Assembly (NCBI RefSeq): GCF_003945545.1
Contig: NZ_CP029617.1
Location: forward strand, 2,181,001-2,245,000
Source of the DNA: Streptomyces sp. WAC 01529
GTDB taxonomy: Bacteria; Actinomycetota; Actinomycetes; Streptomycetales; Streptomycetaceae
Direction: 5' to 3'
Length of the DNA stretch: 64,000 nucleotides
Both the position numbers and the translations under genes were made by a program. This document shows, one piece after another, positions 50,786 to 58,848 of the stretch (position 1 is its first letter; the number at the start of each line of letters is the position of its first letter). The notes beneath the pieces are model-generated. The model worked only from the letters and a program-made list of their open reading frames with translations. It did not search any database and was not told the DNA's origin.

Positions 50786-51838
50786 GTGGGCGAGCGGGTC
50801 ACCATCCGCGACGTGGCCGCGCGGGCGGGGGTGTCGGTGGCGACCGTCTCGCGGGTCCTCGCGGGCAACTACCCGACGTCGACGGCGTCGCGCGCCAAGG
50901 TGCTGCGGGCGGTCAAGGACCTGGACTACGTGGCCAACGCGCACGCGCGCGCGTTGGCGGGCGCCGGGCGCAAGACGATAGCGGTGCTCATGTTCGACGT
51001 GGTCGGCGCGTTCTACGCGCAGGTCGCGCAGGGTGTGGAGATGGAGGCGGCCCAGCACGGCCGCCTCACGCTCGTCGCGTCCACCGGCAGCGATCCGGCG
51101 CGTGAGCTCGCCCTGGTCCAGATGATGCGCGAACAGGCCGCGGAGGCCGTGGTGCTGGTGGGCGGCGTCACGCAGGACGACGAGTACCGGCAGCGGATGG
51201 CGCGGTACGCGGAGGTCCTGGCGGCGGCGGGCTCCCGGCTCGTGCTGTGCGGCCGTCCCGCCCCGGCGCCCGACGTGCCCGCGCTGGTCATCGAGTACGA
51301 CAACGAAGCGGGCGCCCACGCCGTCACCAGCCACCTCCTGGGCGCCGGGCACCGGCGGATCGCGCTCCTCGGCTACCAGCCCGGCAACACGACCGGTGAG
51401 GACCGCCTGGCCGGGTACCTCCGGGCGCTCGCCGACCACGGCGTGCCGCGCGGCGACGCCATCCTGCACGGGGTCGGCTTCGGGCAGAACCACGGCTACC
51501 GCGCGATGCGGGACCTGCTCGAAGCGGCGGACGGCAGGCCGGAGTTCACGGCGGTCTTCGCGGGGGACGACCGGGCGGCCGCGGCGGCCGTCATCGCACT
51601 GCGGGAGTACGGGCTGCGGGTGCCGGAGGACATGTCGGTGGTCGGCTACAACGACGACCCCGTGGCCGCGGACATCACTCCCGGCCTGACGACCGTGCGC
51701 ATCCCCGCCGAGGAGATGGGCCGCACGGCGGTGCGCCGCGCCCTGTCCGACACTCCGCGCACGGGCCAGGAACGCCATCTCCTGGGCACGCACATCGTCA
51801 TCCGCGACAGTGTCCGGCCCGTCGCGGGGCGCCACTGA
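50786..51838 (+). CDS. LacI-family regulator of the importer cluster
   Basis: 350 aa from GTG 50786 (GAGGGAGAG upstream). HTH: VTIRDVAARAGVSVATVSRVLAGNYPTSTASRAKVLRAV. Effector domain: KTIAVLMFDVVGAFYAQVAQGVEMEAAQHG, FAGDDRAAAAAVIALREYGLRVPEDMSVVGYNDDP. It is 74 bases downstream of the binding-protein gene, so it may be in the same operon. The palindrome at 46996-47011 is the natural target. Confidence 0.94.
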   Translation: MGERVTIRDVAARAGVSVATVSRVLAGNYPTSTASRAKVLRAVKDLDYVANAHARALAGAGRKTIAVLMFDVVGAFYAQVAQGVEMEAAQHGRLTLVASTGSDPARELALVQMMREQAAEAVVLVGGVTQDDEYRQRMARYAEVLAAAGSRLVLCGRPAPAPDVPALVIEYDNEAGAHAVTSHLLGAGHRRIALLGYQPGNTTGEDRLAGYLRALADHGVPRGDAILHGVGFGQNHGYRAMRDLLEAADGRPEFTAVFAGDDRAAAAAVIALREYGLRVPEDMSVVGYNDDPVAADITPGLTTVRIPAEEMGRTAVRRALSDTPRTGQERHLLGTHIVIRDSVRPVAGRH

Positions 51839-51961
51839 ACAGCGCTGGAGGGCGTCGGGGCTGTCGCTGGGCGCGGCTAGACGCCGAAGGCGGTCGCCGC
51901 GGGGGTGAGGCCGGTGCCGCGCCGCTCCGGATGACGTACTCGACACCCCGCGATCACCCCC
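51839..51961. other. Convergent intergenic stretch with a possible gene remnant
   Basis: No complete gene. On the minus strand about 51880-51947 reads RVRHPERRGTGLTPAATAFGV then a stop, which looks like the C-terminus of a lost gene. The sequence CACCCCGCGATCACC near 51945 resembles the core of the 37-bp array at 2.6-3.1 kb. Confidence 0.25.
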
Positions 51962-52768
51962 TCACCCCCCGCCCCCGCCCCCGGCGAGGACCGCCTCCGC
52001 CACGTCCCCCGGCCGGTCCCGCATCACCAGATGTCCCGAGGGTCGCGCCACGCGGAACTCCCCGCCGAGGCCGGAGGCCAGCTCCCGTTGGCGGCCGAGC
52101 CACTTCTTCGAGCCTCCCGCGTACGCAGCGAGCACGATCACCGGCGCCCCGCCGGGGAGCGGTCCGGCCTCCCGCAGCGCCGCCAGCTCCACCGCCGCGT
52201 CGCCGTACGTCACGTACTCCATGAGCGCCGCCCGCAACACCCGCCCCGTTCCGTACACCCCCGCCCACCGCGTGGGCGCCGCCCGCCTGCGCAGCGTGGG
52301 ACCGAGCGCCCGCGGCACCCCCGCCGCACACAGAACCGCCCCGCACGCGCGCGTGCCCCTCACCCGTGCCGCGCGGGGCACCCGCACCCGGGGCCGCTCC
52401 TCGACGCTGGAGTCGACGAGGACGAGGCCGGCCGTGCGCCCCGGGTACAGCCGCGCGAACGCCTCCGCGTGGAACCCGGCGAGCGAGTGCCCGACCACCG
52501 TGGCCTTCTCCCCGCCGAGACCGACCCCGTCGAGGACGCGCAGGATGCGTTCCGCCTCGCCCCGCAACGTGGGCGCCACGCGCGCGTGGCCGCTGAGTCC
52601 GAGCCCGGGGCGGTCGAAGCGGACGACGGTCCGGTGCGGCGCGAGCAGCGGCACCACCGGGTCCCAGTCGAACCAGCCGAGCCCGAGACCGGCGCTCAGC
52701 ACGCACACCGGCCCGCTCCCCGTCACATCGACGTTGTGCGGCACCCCTGCGATGCGTACGAAGGTCAT
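51962..52768 (-). CDS. Alpha/beta hydrolase
   Basis: 268 aa. Oxyanion region PVCVLSAGLGLGWFDWDPVVPLLA, VVRFDRPGLGLSG, nucleophile elbow VVGHSLAGFHAEAFA (about residue 96), and histidine in VARPSGHLVMRDRPGDVAEAV. The start ATG 52768 overlaps the stop of the upstream DUF998 gene (ATGA), so the two are coupled. The C-terminus is Gly-only. Substrate unknown. Confidence 0.87.
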   Translation of the reverse strand: MTFVRIAGVPHNVDVTGSGPVCVLSAGLGLGWFDWDPVVPLLAPHRTVVRFDRPGLGLSGHARVAPTLRGEAERILRVLDGVGLGGEKATVVGHSLAGFHAEAFARLYPGRTAGLVLVDSSVEERPRVRVPRAARVRGTRACGAVLCAAGVPRALGPTLRRRAAPTRWAGVYGTGRVLRAALMEYVTYGDAAVELAALREAGPLPGGAPVIVLAAYAGGSKKWLGRQRELASGLGGEFRVARPSGHLVMRDRPGDVAEAVLAGGGGGG

Positions 52769-53547
52769 CCGCGCCGCTCCCGCGGCGACGCGGCGGCCGC
52801 CACGGACCACGCGAGGACCGCGATCCAGACCGCGATGAACAGCACCTGGAGCCGCTGCCCGACCCCCAGCGCCCACGTCCCCCGCCCCGCCTCGAACGCG
52901 GCGACGGACGCCAGCGTCCACCCCGTGGCGGCGACTTCGAGGACGACGAGGACCGGGCCGGTGCGCGCGAGAGCGGGCCACGCGCCCGCGCCGCGCCGCG
53001 CGGCGACGGTGAGCAGGACCATGCCGAGCAGGGCCCCGCCGACCGCGACGCTGCTGCTGACGGTGTGCGCGGAGTGCGTCCAGGGGACGTCGCCCGCCGC
53101 CTCCCGCGCGGCGCACGCGGCGTCGGCGGTGGGCGCGCAGCTCAGCGCCAGCTGCGAGTCGGCCGCCGTGGCCGCCCCGAACAGCGCGAGCCCGGCCCAC
53201 CCCGCCACGGCCCACCCCCGGCGCGGCAGCCACACCAGCGCGCCCACCGCGCCCGCGAGGACGAGGAGCCCCGCCAGGAGGTCCGCGGTGCGGAAGAAGG
53301 TCCCGTACGGCTGGTCACGGGCGGCGAGTTCACTGACGTACACCTGGAGGGGTGAGAGGCCGGTCGGCAGGAAGGCCTCGACGGTCCAGGTCGTGTAGAG
53401 GAGCGCGCCGAGCAGCAGCGGGATCGCGAGGGCGGCGCGGGTGGCGCGGGTGGCGGGGGGCCTTCGGGGGCCGCCGCCCGGCGGTCGTGTCGGCCGTGGA
53501 GGCATGCAGGCGGCCTCCGTCGTCGGGGGCGGGCTCGGCGCACCCAT
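52765..53547 (-). CDS. DUF998-type integral membrane protein
   Basis: 260 aa with about seven helices after a Pro-rich N-terminus: LAIPLLLGALLYTTWTVEAFLPTG, LSPLQVYVSELAARDQPYGTFFRTADLLAG, AVAGWAGLALFGAATAADSQL, WTHSAHTVSSSVAVGGALLGMVLL. The VYVSELAAxxQP and HS.HTxxS segments are the family's conserved features. Function unknown. Coupled to the following hydrolase. Confidence 0.85.
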   Translation of the reverse strand: MGAPSPPPTTEAACMPPRPTRPPGGGPRRPPATRATRAALAIPLLLGALLYTTWTVEAFLPTGLSPLQVYVSELAARDQPYGTFFRTADLLAGLLVLAGAVGALVWLPRRGWAVAGWAGLALFGAATAADSQLALSCAPTADAACAAREAAGDVPWTHSAHTVSSSVAVGGALLGMVLLTVAARRGAGAWPALARTGPVLVVLEVAATGWTLASVAAFEAGRGTWALGVGQRLQVLFIAVWIAVLAWSVAAAASPRERRG

Positions 53548-53684
53548 GCTAGGCAGCCGTTCGGGACGGCGCGTGGTCCGGGTGGATCCATCCCGGTTCG
53601 TCCTTGGTCGTCATGGACTCATGATCGTCGCGGTGGCGGTGGCCCGCGAGTCGTCGGATACCCGGCGGGGGTAGGGTTCGGCTC

Positions 53685-54233
53685 ATGGCGAGGACGAGGA
53701 ACCGCACGGGGTACGGGCAGTTGCTGCTGCTCGCCGCGCTGGTCCTCGGGATCTTCGCCATGCATACGTTGGGGCATCCCTCGGGTGGGCATGGGGACGG
53801 GCACGGAGCCCTCGCGAGGTCGGGCCTCCATGCGGGGTCCGGCCTCCAGGCGGGGTCCGGCGTCCATGCGGGGTCCGGCGTCCATGCGGGGCACGAGGTC
53901 CATGCGGGGTCCGGCGTCCATACGGGGCACGAGGTTCGCACCGAGCACGCCGCCCAGGGAGCCCATGCCGAGCGCGGCGGTGTCCGTGCCGAGCCCCTGG
54001 CGGGGCCCGTGGCGGAGCCCCACGGGGGCGTCGGCATGGGGATGGACCCCCTGTCCGTGTGCCTGGCGGTGCTGGGCGCCATGACGCTCGTACTGCTGGT
54101 GCGCGCGGGTCTGTTGAGGCCGGGCGGGACGCTGGGCCACACCCCGGCGGCCGGGCATCTCCCCCACGCCCCGAGGCCCGAGGCGCCGCCGCCCCGCGTC
54201 CTGCTCTCCCGTCTGTCGGTGCTGCGGATCTAG
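53685..54233 (+). CDS. DUF6153-like His-rich membrane protein
   Basis: 182 aa. N-terminal helix LLLLAALVLGIFAMHTLGHPSG, then a His/Gly-rich external stretch with a variable repeat (SGVHAG / HEVHAG / SGLHAG, about eight units, encoded at 53810-53945). A second helix is at about 123-143 (SVCLAVLGAMTLVLLVRAGLL), followed by a Pro-rich tail. It resembles the small DUF6153 proteins that accompany copper-related genes, and here a multicopper oxidase follows. Metal binding by the repeats is an inference. Confidence 0.78.
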   Translation: MARTRNRTGYGQLLLLAALVLGIFAMHTLGHPSGGHGDGHGALARSGLHAGSGLQAGSGVHAGSGVHAGHEVHAGSGVHTGHEVRTEHAAQGAHAERGGVRAEPLAGPVAEPHGGVGMGMDPLSVCLAVLGAMTLVLLVRAGLLRPGGTLGHTPAAGHLPHAPRPEAPPPRVLLSRLSVLRI

Positions 54234-54365
54234 AGCGCGCCCGGCTGCTTCGCGCTGCCCGGAAACCCGTGCCGTTCCGATGGGAACCCGCGGGGCCGGG
54301 CGGTGTGTCAGAAGCAGCGGACGCGCCCATACGCACGTACCACCATGACGAGGTGTCACCCGGCC

Positions 54366-56105
54366 ATGCGCCACGAAACCCCACGCACTGCTTCCGCAAA
54401 CCCCTCCGCTCCCCTCCCCCTCACCTCCCTCGCCTCAGCCCCGCCTGCTCCCCTCACCTCAGCCCCGCCCTCCCGCCGCACCCTGCTCACCGCCACTGCC
54501 GCCCTCACCGGGGCGGGAGTCCTGACGGCCTGTACCGGCTCGGGCTCGGGCGGCCACGGCGGTGGGCACGGCCGGGGCGGCGCGTCGTCCGGCCCCGAGG
54601 GCTATGTGGACCCGGCGGGTCCGGAGGTCGCCGCCGCCGAGAAGAAGCGGGGCCGCGGCGGCCGGGTCCGCGAAGTGCGGCTCACGGCCGCCGAGACCCG
54701 GCTCGACCTGGGCGGCGGCCCCACGGTCCGGACGTGGGCGTACGGGGACGCCCTGCCCGGCAAGGAGGTCCGCGTCACCGCGGGCGACACCCTCGCCCTG
54801 ACCCTCGCCAACCACCTCCCCCAGCCCACGTCCCTGCACTGGCACGGCATCGCCCTGCGCAACGACATGGACGGCGTCCCCGGCCTCACCCAGCGGGACA
54901 TCAAGCCCGGGTCGGACTTCACCTACCGCTTCGCGGTGCCGGACCCGGGGACGTACTGGTTCCATCCGCACTCCGGCACCCAGCAGGACCGCGGGCTGTA
55001 CGCCCCCTTGATCGTCGAGGACCCGAAGGAGCCGCTGAAGTACGACAAGGAGTGGGTGATCGTCCTCGACGACTGGGTCGACGGCGTGGACGGCTCCACC
55101 CCGGACGGCGTACTCGCGGAGCTGAGCAAGGGCATGGCCGAACACGGCGACCACGGCGACCACGGCGACCACGGCGACCACGAGATGTCCCACATGTCGC
55201 ACGCCGCGGCGCGGACCGCCCCGTCCCCAACGCCGAAGACGACGCCGATGCCGAAGAAGCGGACCGGCCCGTCCCGGATGATGATGGGTGCCAGGAGCGA
55301 TCTGCTCGGGGGTGACGCGGGCGACGTCGCGTACCCGCACTACCTGATCAACGGCCGTACGCCGAAGGCGCCCTCCCAGTTCCGTGCCCGCCCCGGCGAC
55401 CGCATCCGTCTGCGCCTCATCAACGCCGGAGGTGACACGGCCTTCCGCGTCGCGCTCGGCGGCCACGAGATGACGGTGACGCACACGGACGGCTTCCCGG
55501 TGGAGCACGCGAGGACGGAGGCGCTGCTGCTCGGCATGGGTGAGCGGTACGACGTCCTGGTCACCGCCAAGGACGGCGTCTTCCCGCTCACCGCGGTGGC
55601 CGAGGGCAAGAAGGCGGCGGCGCTCGCGGTGCTGCGCACGGGCGGCGGGGCCGCGCCCGCCGCGTCGGCACGTCCCGGGGAGCTGACGGGCCGCCTCCTG
55701 ACGGCGGACAAGCTGCGGGCGGCCGAGTCCGTCGCCCTGCCCGCCCGCGAGCCGGACCGCACGATCAGGCTCCAACTGACGGGCGGCATGGCGAAGTACG
55801 ACTGGGCCTTCGACAAGAAGCCCTACTCCCCCGGCCGGCGCCATCCGCTGCGCGCGGGCGAGCGGGTCCGTCTCGTCTTCGCCAACTCCACCTCGATGTG
55901 GCACCCCGTGCATCTGCACGGCCACACCTTCGCCCTGTCGAACGTGGCGAACGGCCCCCGCAAGGACACCGCCGTCGTCCTGCCGAACGGCACGCTGACG
56001 GTGGACTTCGACGCCGACAACCCCGGCCTGTGGATGGTCCACTGCCACAACGTCTACCACTCGGAGGCGGGAATGATGACGGTGCTCGGGTACCGCGACG
56101 CGTGA
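54366..56105 (+). CDS. Multicopper oxidase, Tat-exported lipoprotein
   Basis: 579 aa from ATG 54366; upstream in-frame ATGs at 54303 and 54345 are possible. A Tat-lipoprotein signal: PPSRRTLLTATAALTGAGVLTAC. Copper ligands: SLHWHGIAL (first pair), YWFHPHSGTQ (second), and the C-terminal HPVHLHGHTF with VHCHNVYHSEAGM, which together give type 1, 2 and 3 sites. Between the domains a His/Met-rich loop (DHGDHGDHGDHEMSHMSHAA, then KKRTGPSRMMMG) resembles copper-handling inserts of CueO/CopA-type oxidases. Probable cuprous oxidase or laccase outside the membrane. Neighbour of the His-rich DUF6153-like gene. Confidence 0.93.
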   Translation: MRHETPRTASANPSAPLPLTSLASAPPAPLTSAPPSRRTLLTATAALTGAGVLTACTGSGSGGHGGGHGRGGASSGPEGYVDPAGPEVAAAEKKRGRGGRVREVRLTAAETRLDLGGGPTVRTWAYGDALPGKEVRVTAGDTLALTLANHLPQPTSLHWHGIALRNDMDGVPGLTQRDIKPGSDFTYRFAVPDPGTYWFHPHSGTQQDRGLYAPLIVEDPKEPLKYDKEWVIVLDDWVDGVDGSTPDGVLAELSKGMAEHGDHGDHGDHGDHEMSHMSHAAARTAPSPTPKTTPMPKKRTGPSRMMMGARSDLLGGDAGDVAYPHYLINGRTPKAPSQFRARPGDRIRLRLINAGGDTAFRVALGGHEMTVTHTDGFPVEHARTEALLLGMGERYDVLVTAKDGVFPLTAVAEGKKAAALAVLRTGGGAAPAASARPGELTGRLLTADKLRAAESVALPAREPDRTIRLQLTGGMAKYDWAFDKKPYSPGRRHPLRAGERVRLVFANSTSMWHPVHLHGHTFALSNVANGPRKDTAVVLPNGTLTVDFDADNPGLWMVHCHNVYHSEAGMMTVLGYRDA

Positions 56106-56264
56106 CGGCGGCGCCCGGCGGGCGAGGGGGGCGGCGCCCGGCGGGGGCGGCTCCCCGTGGGCCGCGGGGGCGGCTCTCGGCGGGCGGCGGGGGCGGCTCC
56201 CGGGCCTCCGGTCCCGCCCCCGGCCCGCCGGGCATCGCGTCGCTTTGACGATTACACTGGGCGC

Positions 56265-58025
56265 GTGCCTCAACTACGTCTCGCCCTGAACCAGATCGAC
56301 TCGACCGTCGGCGATCTCGCCGGGAACGCCGAGGCGATCGTCCACTGGACCCGGCACTCCGCCGAGCAGGGGGCGCATCTCGTCGCGTTCCCCGAGATGG
56401 CGCTGACCGGGTACCCCGTGGAGGACCTCGCCCTGCGCTCGTCCTTCGTCCACGCCTCGCGGCAGGCGCTGCACGCGCTCGCCGCCCGGCTGAAGGACGA
56501 GGGCTTCGGCGAGCTGCCGGTCGTCGTCGGCTATCTCGACCGCACCGAGGAGGCCAAGCCCCGCTACGGGCAGCCCGCGGGCGCGCCGCGCAACGCCGCG
56601 GCCGTGCTCCACCGGGGCGAGGTCGCGCTGACCTTCTCCAAGCACCACCTGCCCAACTACGGCGTCTTCGACGAGTTCCGCTACTTCGTGCCGGGCGAGA
56701 CCCTGCCGATCGTGCGCGTGCACGGCGTCGACGTGGCCCTCGCCATCTGCGAGGACCTCTGGCAGGACGGCGGCCGCGTGCCGGCGACCCGCAGCGCGGG
56801 GGCGGGGCTGCTGCTCTCCATCAACGCGTCGCCGTACGAGCAGAACAAGGACGACCAGCGGCTCGAACTGGTCCGCAAGCGCGCCCAGGAGGCGGGCTGC
56901 ACCACCGCGTACCTGGCGATGATCGGCGGGCAGGACGAGCTGGTCTTCGACGGCGACTCGATCGTCGTGGACAAGGACGGCGAAGTCATCGCGCGGGCGC
57001 CGCAGTTCGCGGAGGGGTGTGTGGTCCTGGACCTCGACCTGCCCGCCGCCGCGCCCGTGCCGCCGTCCGGTGTCGTGGACGACGGGCTGCGCGTCGAGCA
57101 CGTCACGCTCTCCGAGGAGCCGCTGCCCGCGTACGAGGCGGAGCTGACCGGCGGTTACGCCGACCGGCTCGACGACGACGAGGAGGTGTACTCGGCGCTG
57201 GTCGTGGGCCTGCGCGCGTACGCCGCGAAGAACGGCTTCAGCAGCGTGCTGATCGGGCTCTCCGGAGGCATCGACTCGGCGATCACGGCCGCCATCGCCT
57301 GCGACGCGCTGGGCGCGCGGAACGTGTACGGGGTCGCCATGCCGTCCCGCTACTCGTCCGAGCACTCCATCAGCGACGCGGAGGAGCTGGCGCGGCGCAC
57401 CGGGCTCAACTTCCGTACCGTGTCGATCGCGCCGATGTTCGACGCGTACATGGGTGCGCTCGGGCTCACCGGGCTCGCCGAGGAGAACATCCAGTCGCGG
57501 CTGCGCGGGACGATGCTGATGGCGATCTCCAACCAGGAGGGGCACATCGTGCTCGCGCCGGGCAACAAGTCCGAGCTGGCGGTGGGCTACTCCACGCTGT
57601 ACGGGGACTCCGTGGGCGCCTACGGTCCCATCAAGGACGTCTACAAGACGGCGATCTTCCGCCTCGCGCGGTGGCGCAACCGGGCGGCGCGGGAGCGGGG
57701 GCAGACGCCGCCGATCCCGGAGAACTCCATCAGCAAGCCGCCGAGCGCGGAGCTGCGTCCCGACCAGGTCGACACGGACTCGCTCCCCGACTATCCGGTG
57801 CTCGACGCGATCCTGGAGCTGTACGTCGACCGGGACCAGGGCGCTGACGCGATCGTGGCGGCGGGGTTCGAGCGGGAGCTGGTGACGAAGACGCTGCGGA
57901 TGGTGGATACGGCGGAGTACAAGCGGCGGCAGTACCCGCCGGGTACGAAGATCTCCGCGAAGGGGTTCGGGAAGGACCGGCGGCTGCCGATCACCAATCG
58001 CTGGCGCGAAGGCGCCTCCGGCTGA
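56265..58025 (+). CDS. nadE: Glutamine-dependent NAD+ synthetase
   Basis: 586 aa from GTG 56265. N-terminal nitrilase-type glutaminase domain: LALNQIDSTVGDLAGNAEAIV, FPEMALTGYPVEDL (Glu), SKHHLPNYGVFDEFRYF (Lys), VALAICEDLWQDGG (Cys). C-terminal synthetase domain: LIGLSGGIDSAITAAIACDALG (P-loop), IQSRLRGTMLMAISNQEGHIVLAPGNKSELAVGYSTLYGD. It amidates nicotinic acid adenine dinucleotide using glutamine and ATP, the last step of NAD synthesis. No useful ribosome binding site is seen; the start is set by the family N-terminus. A repeat block follows the stop. Confidence 0.96.
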   Translation: MPQLRLALNQIDSTVGDLAGNAEAIVHWTRHSAEQGAHLVAFPEMALTGYPVEDLALRSSFVHASRQALHALAARLKDEGFGELPVVVGYLDRTEEAKPRYGQPAGAPRNAAAVLHRGEVALTFSKHHLPNYGVFDEFRYFVPGETLPIVRVHGVDVALAICEDLWQDGGRVPATRSAGAGLLLSINASPYEQNKDDQRLELVRKRAQEAGCTTAYLAMIGGQDELVFDGDSIVVDKDGEVIARAPQFAEGCVVLDLDLPAAAPVPPSGVVDDGLRVEHVTLSEEPLPAYEAELTGGYADRLDDDEEVYSALVVGLRAYAAKNGFSSVLIGLSGGIDSAITAAIACDALGARNVYGVAMPSRYSSEHSISDAEELARRTGLNFRTVSIAPMFDAYMGALGLTGLAEENIQSRLRGTMLMAISNQEGHIVLAPGNKSELAVGYSTLYGDSVGAYGPIKDVYKTAIFRLARWRNRAARERGQTPPIPENSISKPPSAELRPDQVDTDSLPDYPVLDAILELYVDRDQGADAIVAAGFERELVTKTLRMVDTAEYKRRQYPPGTKISAKGFGKDRRLPITNRWREGASG

Positions 58026-58304
58026 GGTGGCCGGTTTCTCACCGGGGGCGTTGTGGCGGCCCCTCGGCGGGGGGCGTTGTGGTGGGACCCTCGGCGGGGG
58101 CGTCTTCCGGCGTGTGGCTCCCCGGGGCGGGACGGGTGACGGTCGACCGCCTTCGCCTTCGCCTTCGCCGCTTCGCGGCTCCGGGGGTGTCTTTGGCGTG
58201 CGGCGCCGGGGCTCGGGCGGTCAGCCGTCTTCGCCGCTTCGCGGCTCCCCGGTCCGGGGTGCGTGACGGTTGCCCGCCTTTGGCGTGCGGCGCCGAAGGG
58301 ACGG

Positions 58305-58455
58305 CCCTACACGCCGCTTCGCGGCGATGCCCCCACCCACCCACCCGTTTGCCCCACACCGGGCCCCACCCATCCCCGCCGCTTCTCAGCGCAGCTCCAG
58401 GGGGCGGGGCCCTACACGCCGCTCCGCGGCGATGCCCCCACCCACCCACCCGTTT
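58305..58455 (-). repeat. Two minus-oriented G-quadruplex/hairpin modules
   Basis: 46-bp copies at 58305-58350 and 58410-58455 are 105 bases apart with a single mismatch. On the minus strand each reads AAACGGGTGGGTGGGTGGGG, GCATC, then CGCCGCG(A/G)AGCGGCG: quadruplex tract first, then hairpin, as in the plus-strand copies. Confidence 0.9.
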
Positions 58456-58489
58456 CCCCGAGCTGATCAAGTGCCGTCAGGGCGCCATC

Positions 58490-58757
58490 CGGTGCCGGGT
58501 AAACGGGTGGGTGGGTGGGAAAGATTCGCCGCGCAGCGGCGGAGAGGGTCCGCCCCCACCGGGGCGAGCCTTGACGACGGCACCGCCCGGTGCCGGGTGA
58601 ACGGGTGGGTGGGTGGGGAAGCTTCGCCGCGAAGCGGCGGGAAGGATCCGCCCCCACCGGGGCGAGCCTTGACGACGGCACCGCCCGGTGGAAGCTTCGC
58701 CGCGCAGCGGCGGGAAAGGTCCGTCCCACCGGAGCGAGCCCTGACGGCGGCGGGAAA
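58490..58757 (+). repeat. 98-bp tandem repeat carrying the G-quadruplex/hairpin module
   Basis: Units begin at 58490, 58588 and 58686, exactly 98 bases apart. Units 1 and 2 contain GGTGCCGGGT, AACGGGTGGGTGGGTGGG (58505 and 58603), CGCCGCG-AGCGGCG, and a shared tail CCGCCCCCACCGGGGCGAGC then CTTGACGACGGCACCG. Unit 3 has lost only the segment with the quadruplex tract (joined as CGGTG-GAAGC) while keeping hairpin and tail. Confidence 0.92.
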
Positions 58758-58848
58758 GTTCGCCGCGCAGCTGCGAGGAAGGACCGCCCTGGCGAGGGCA
58801 CCCCAACCCCGGCCCCGCCCGGCGCCGGGCCCACCGCAGAGGCCCCCC

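Larger units (their letters stand above)
58026..58848. repeat. Composite repeat block between convergent nadE and MFS genes
   Basis: No gene is supported in these 823 bases. From left to right: GGGGGCGTTGTGG occurs twice near 58045-58085. TTCGCCGCTTCGCGGCTCC occurs at 58164-58182 and 58230-58248, and CTTTGGCGTGCGGCGCCG at 58191-58208 and 58278-58295. Then two reverse-oriented quadruplex/hairpin modules (58305-58350, 58410-58455), a 98-bp tandem of forward modules (58490-58757), and a degenerate hairpin copy to about 58790. Confidence 0.9.
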
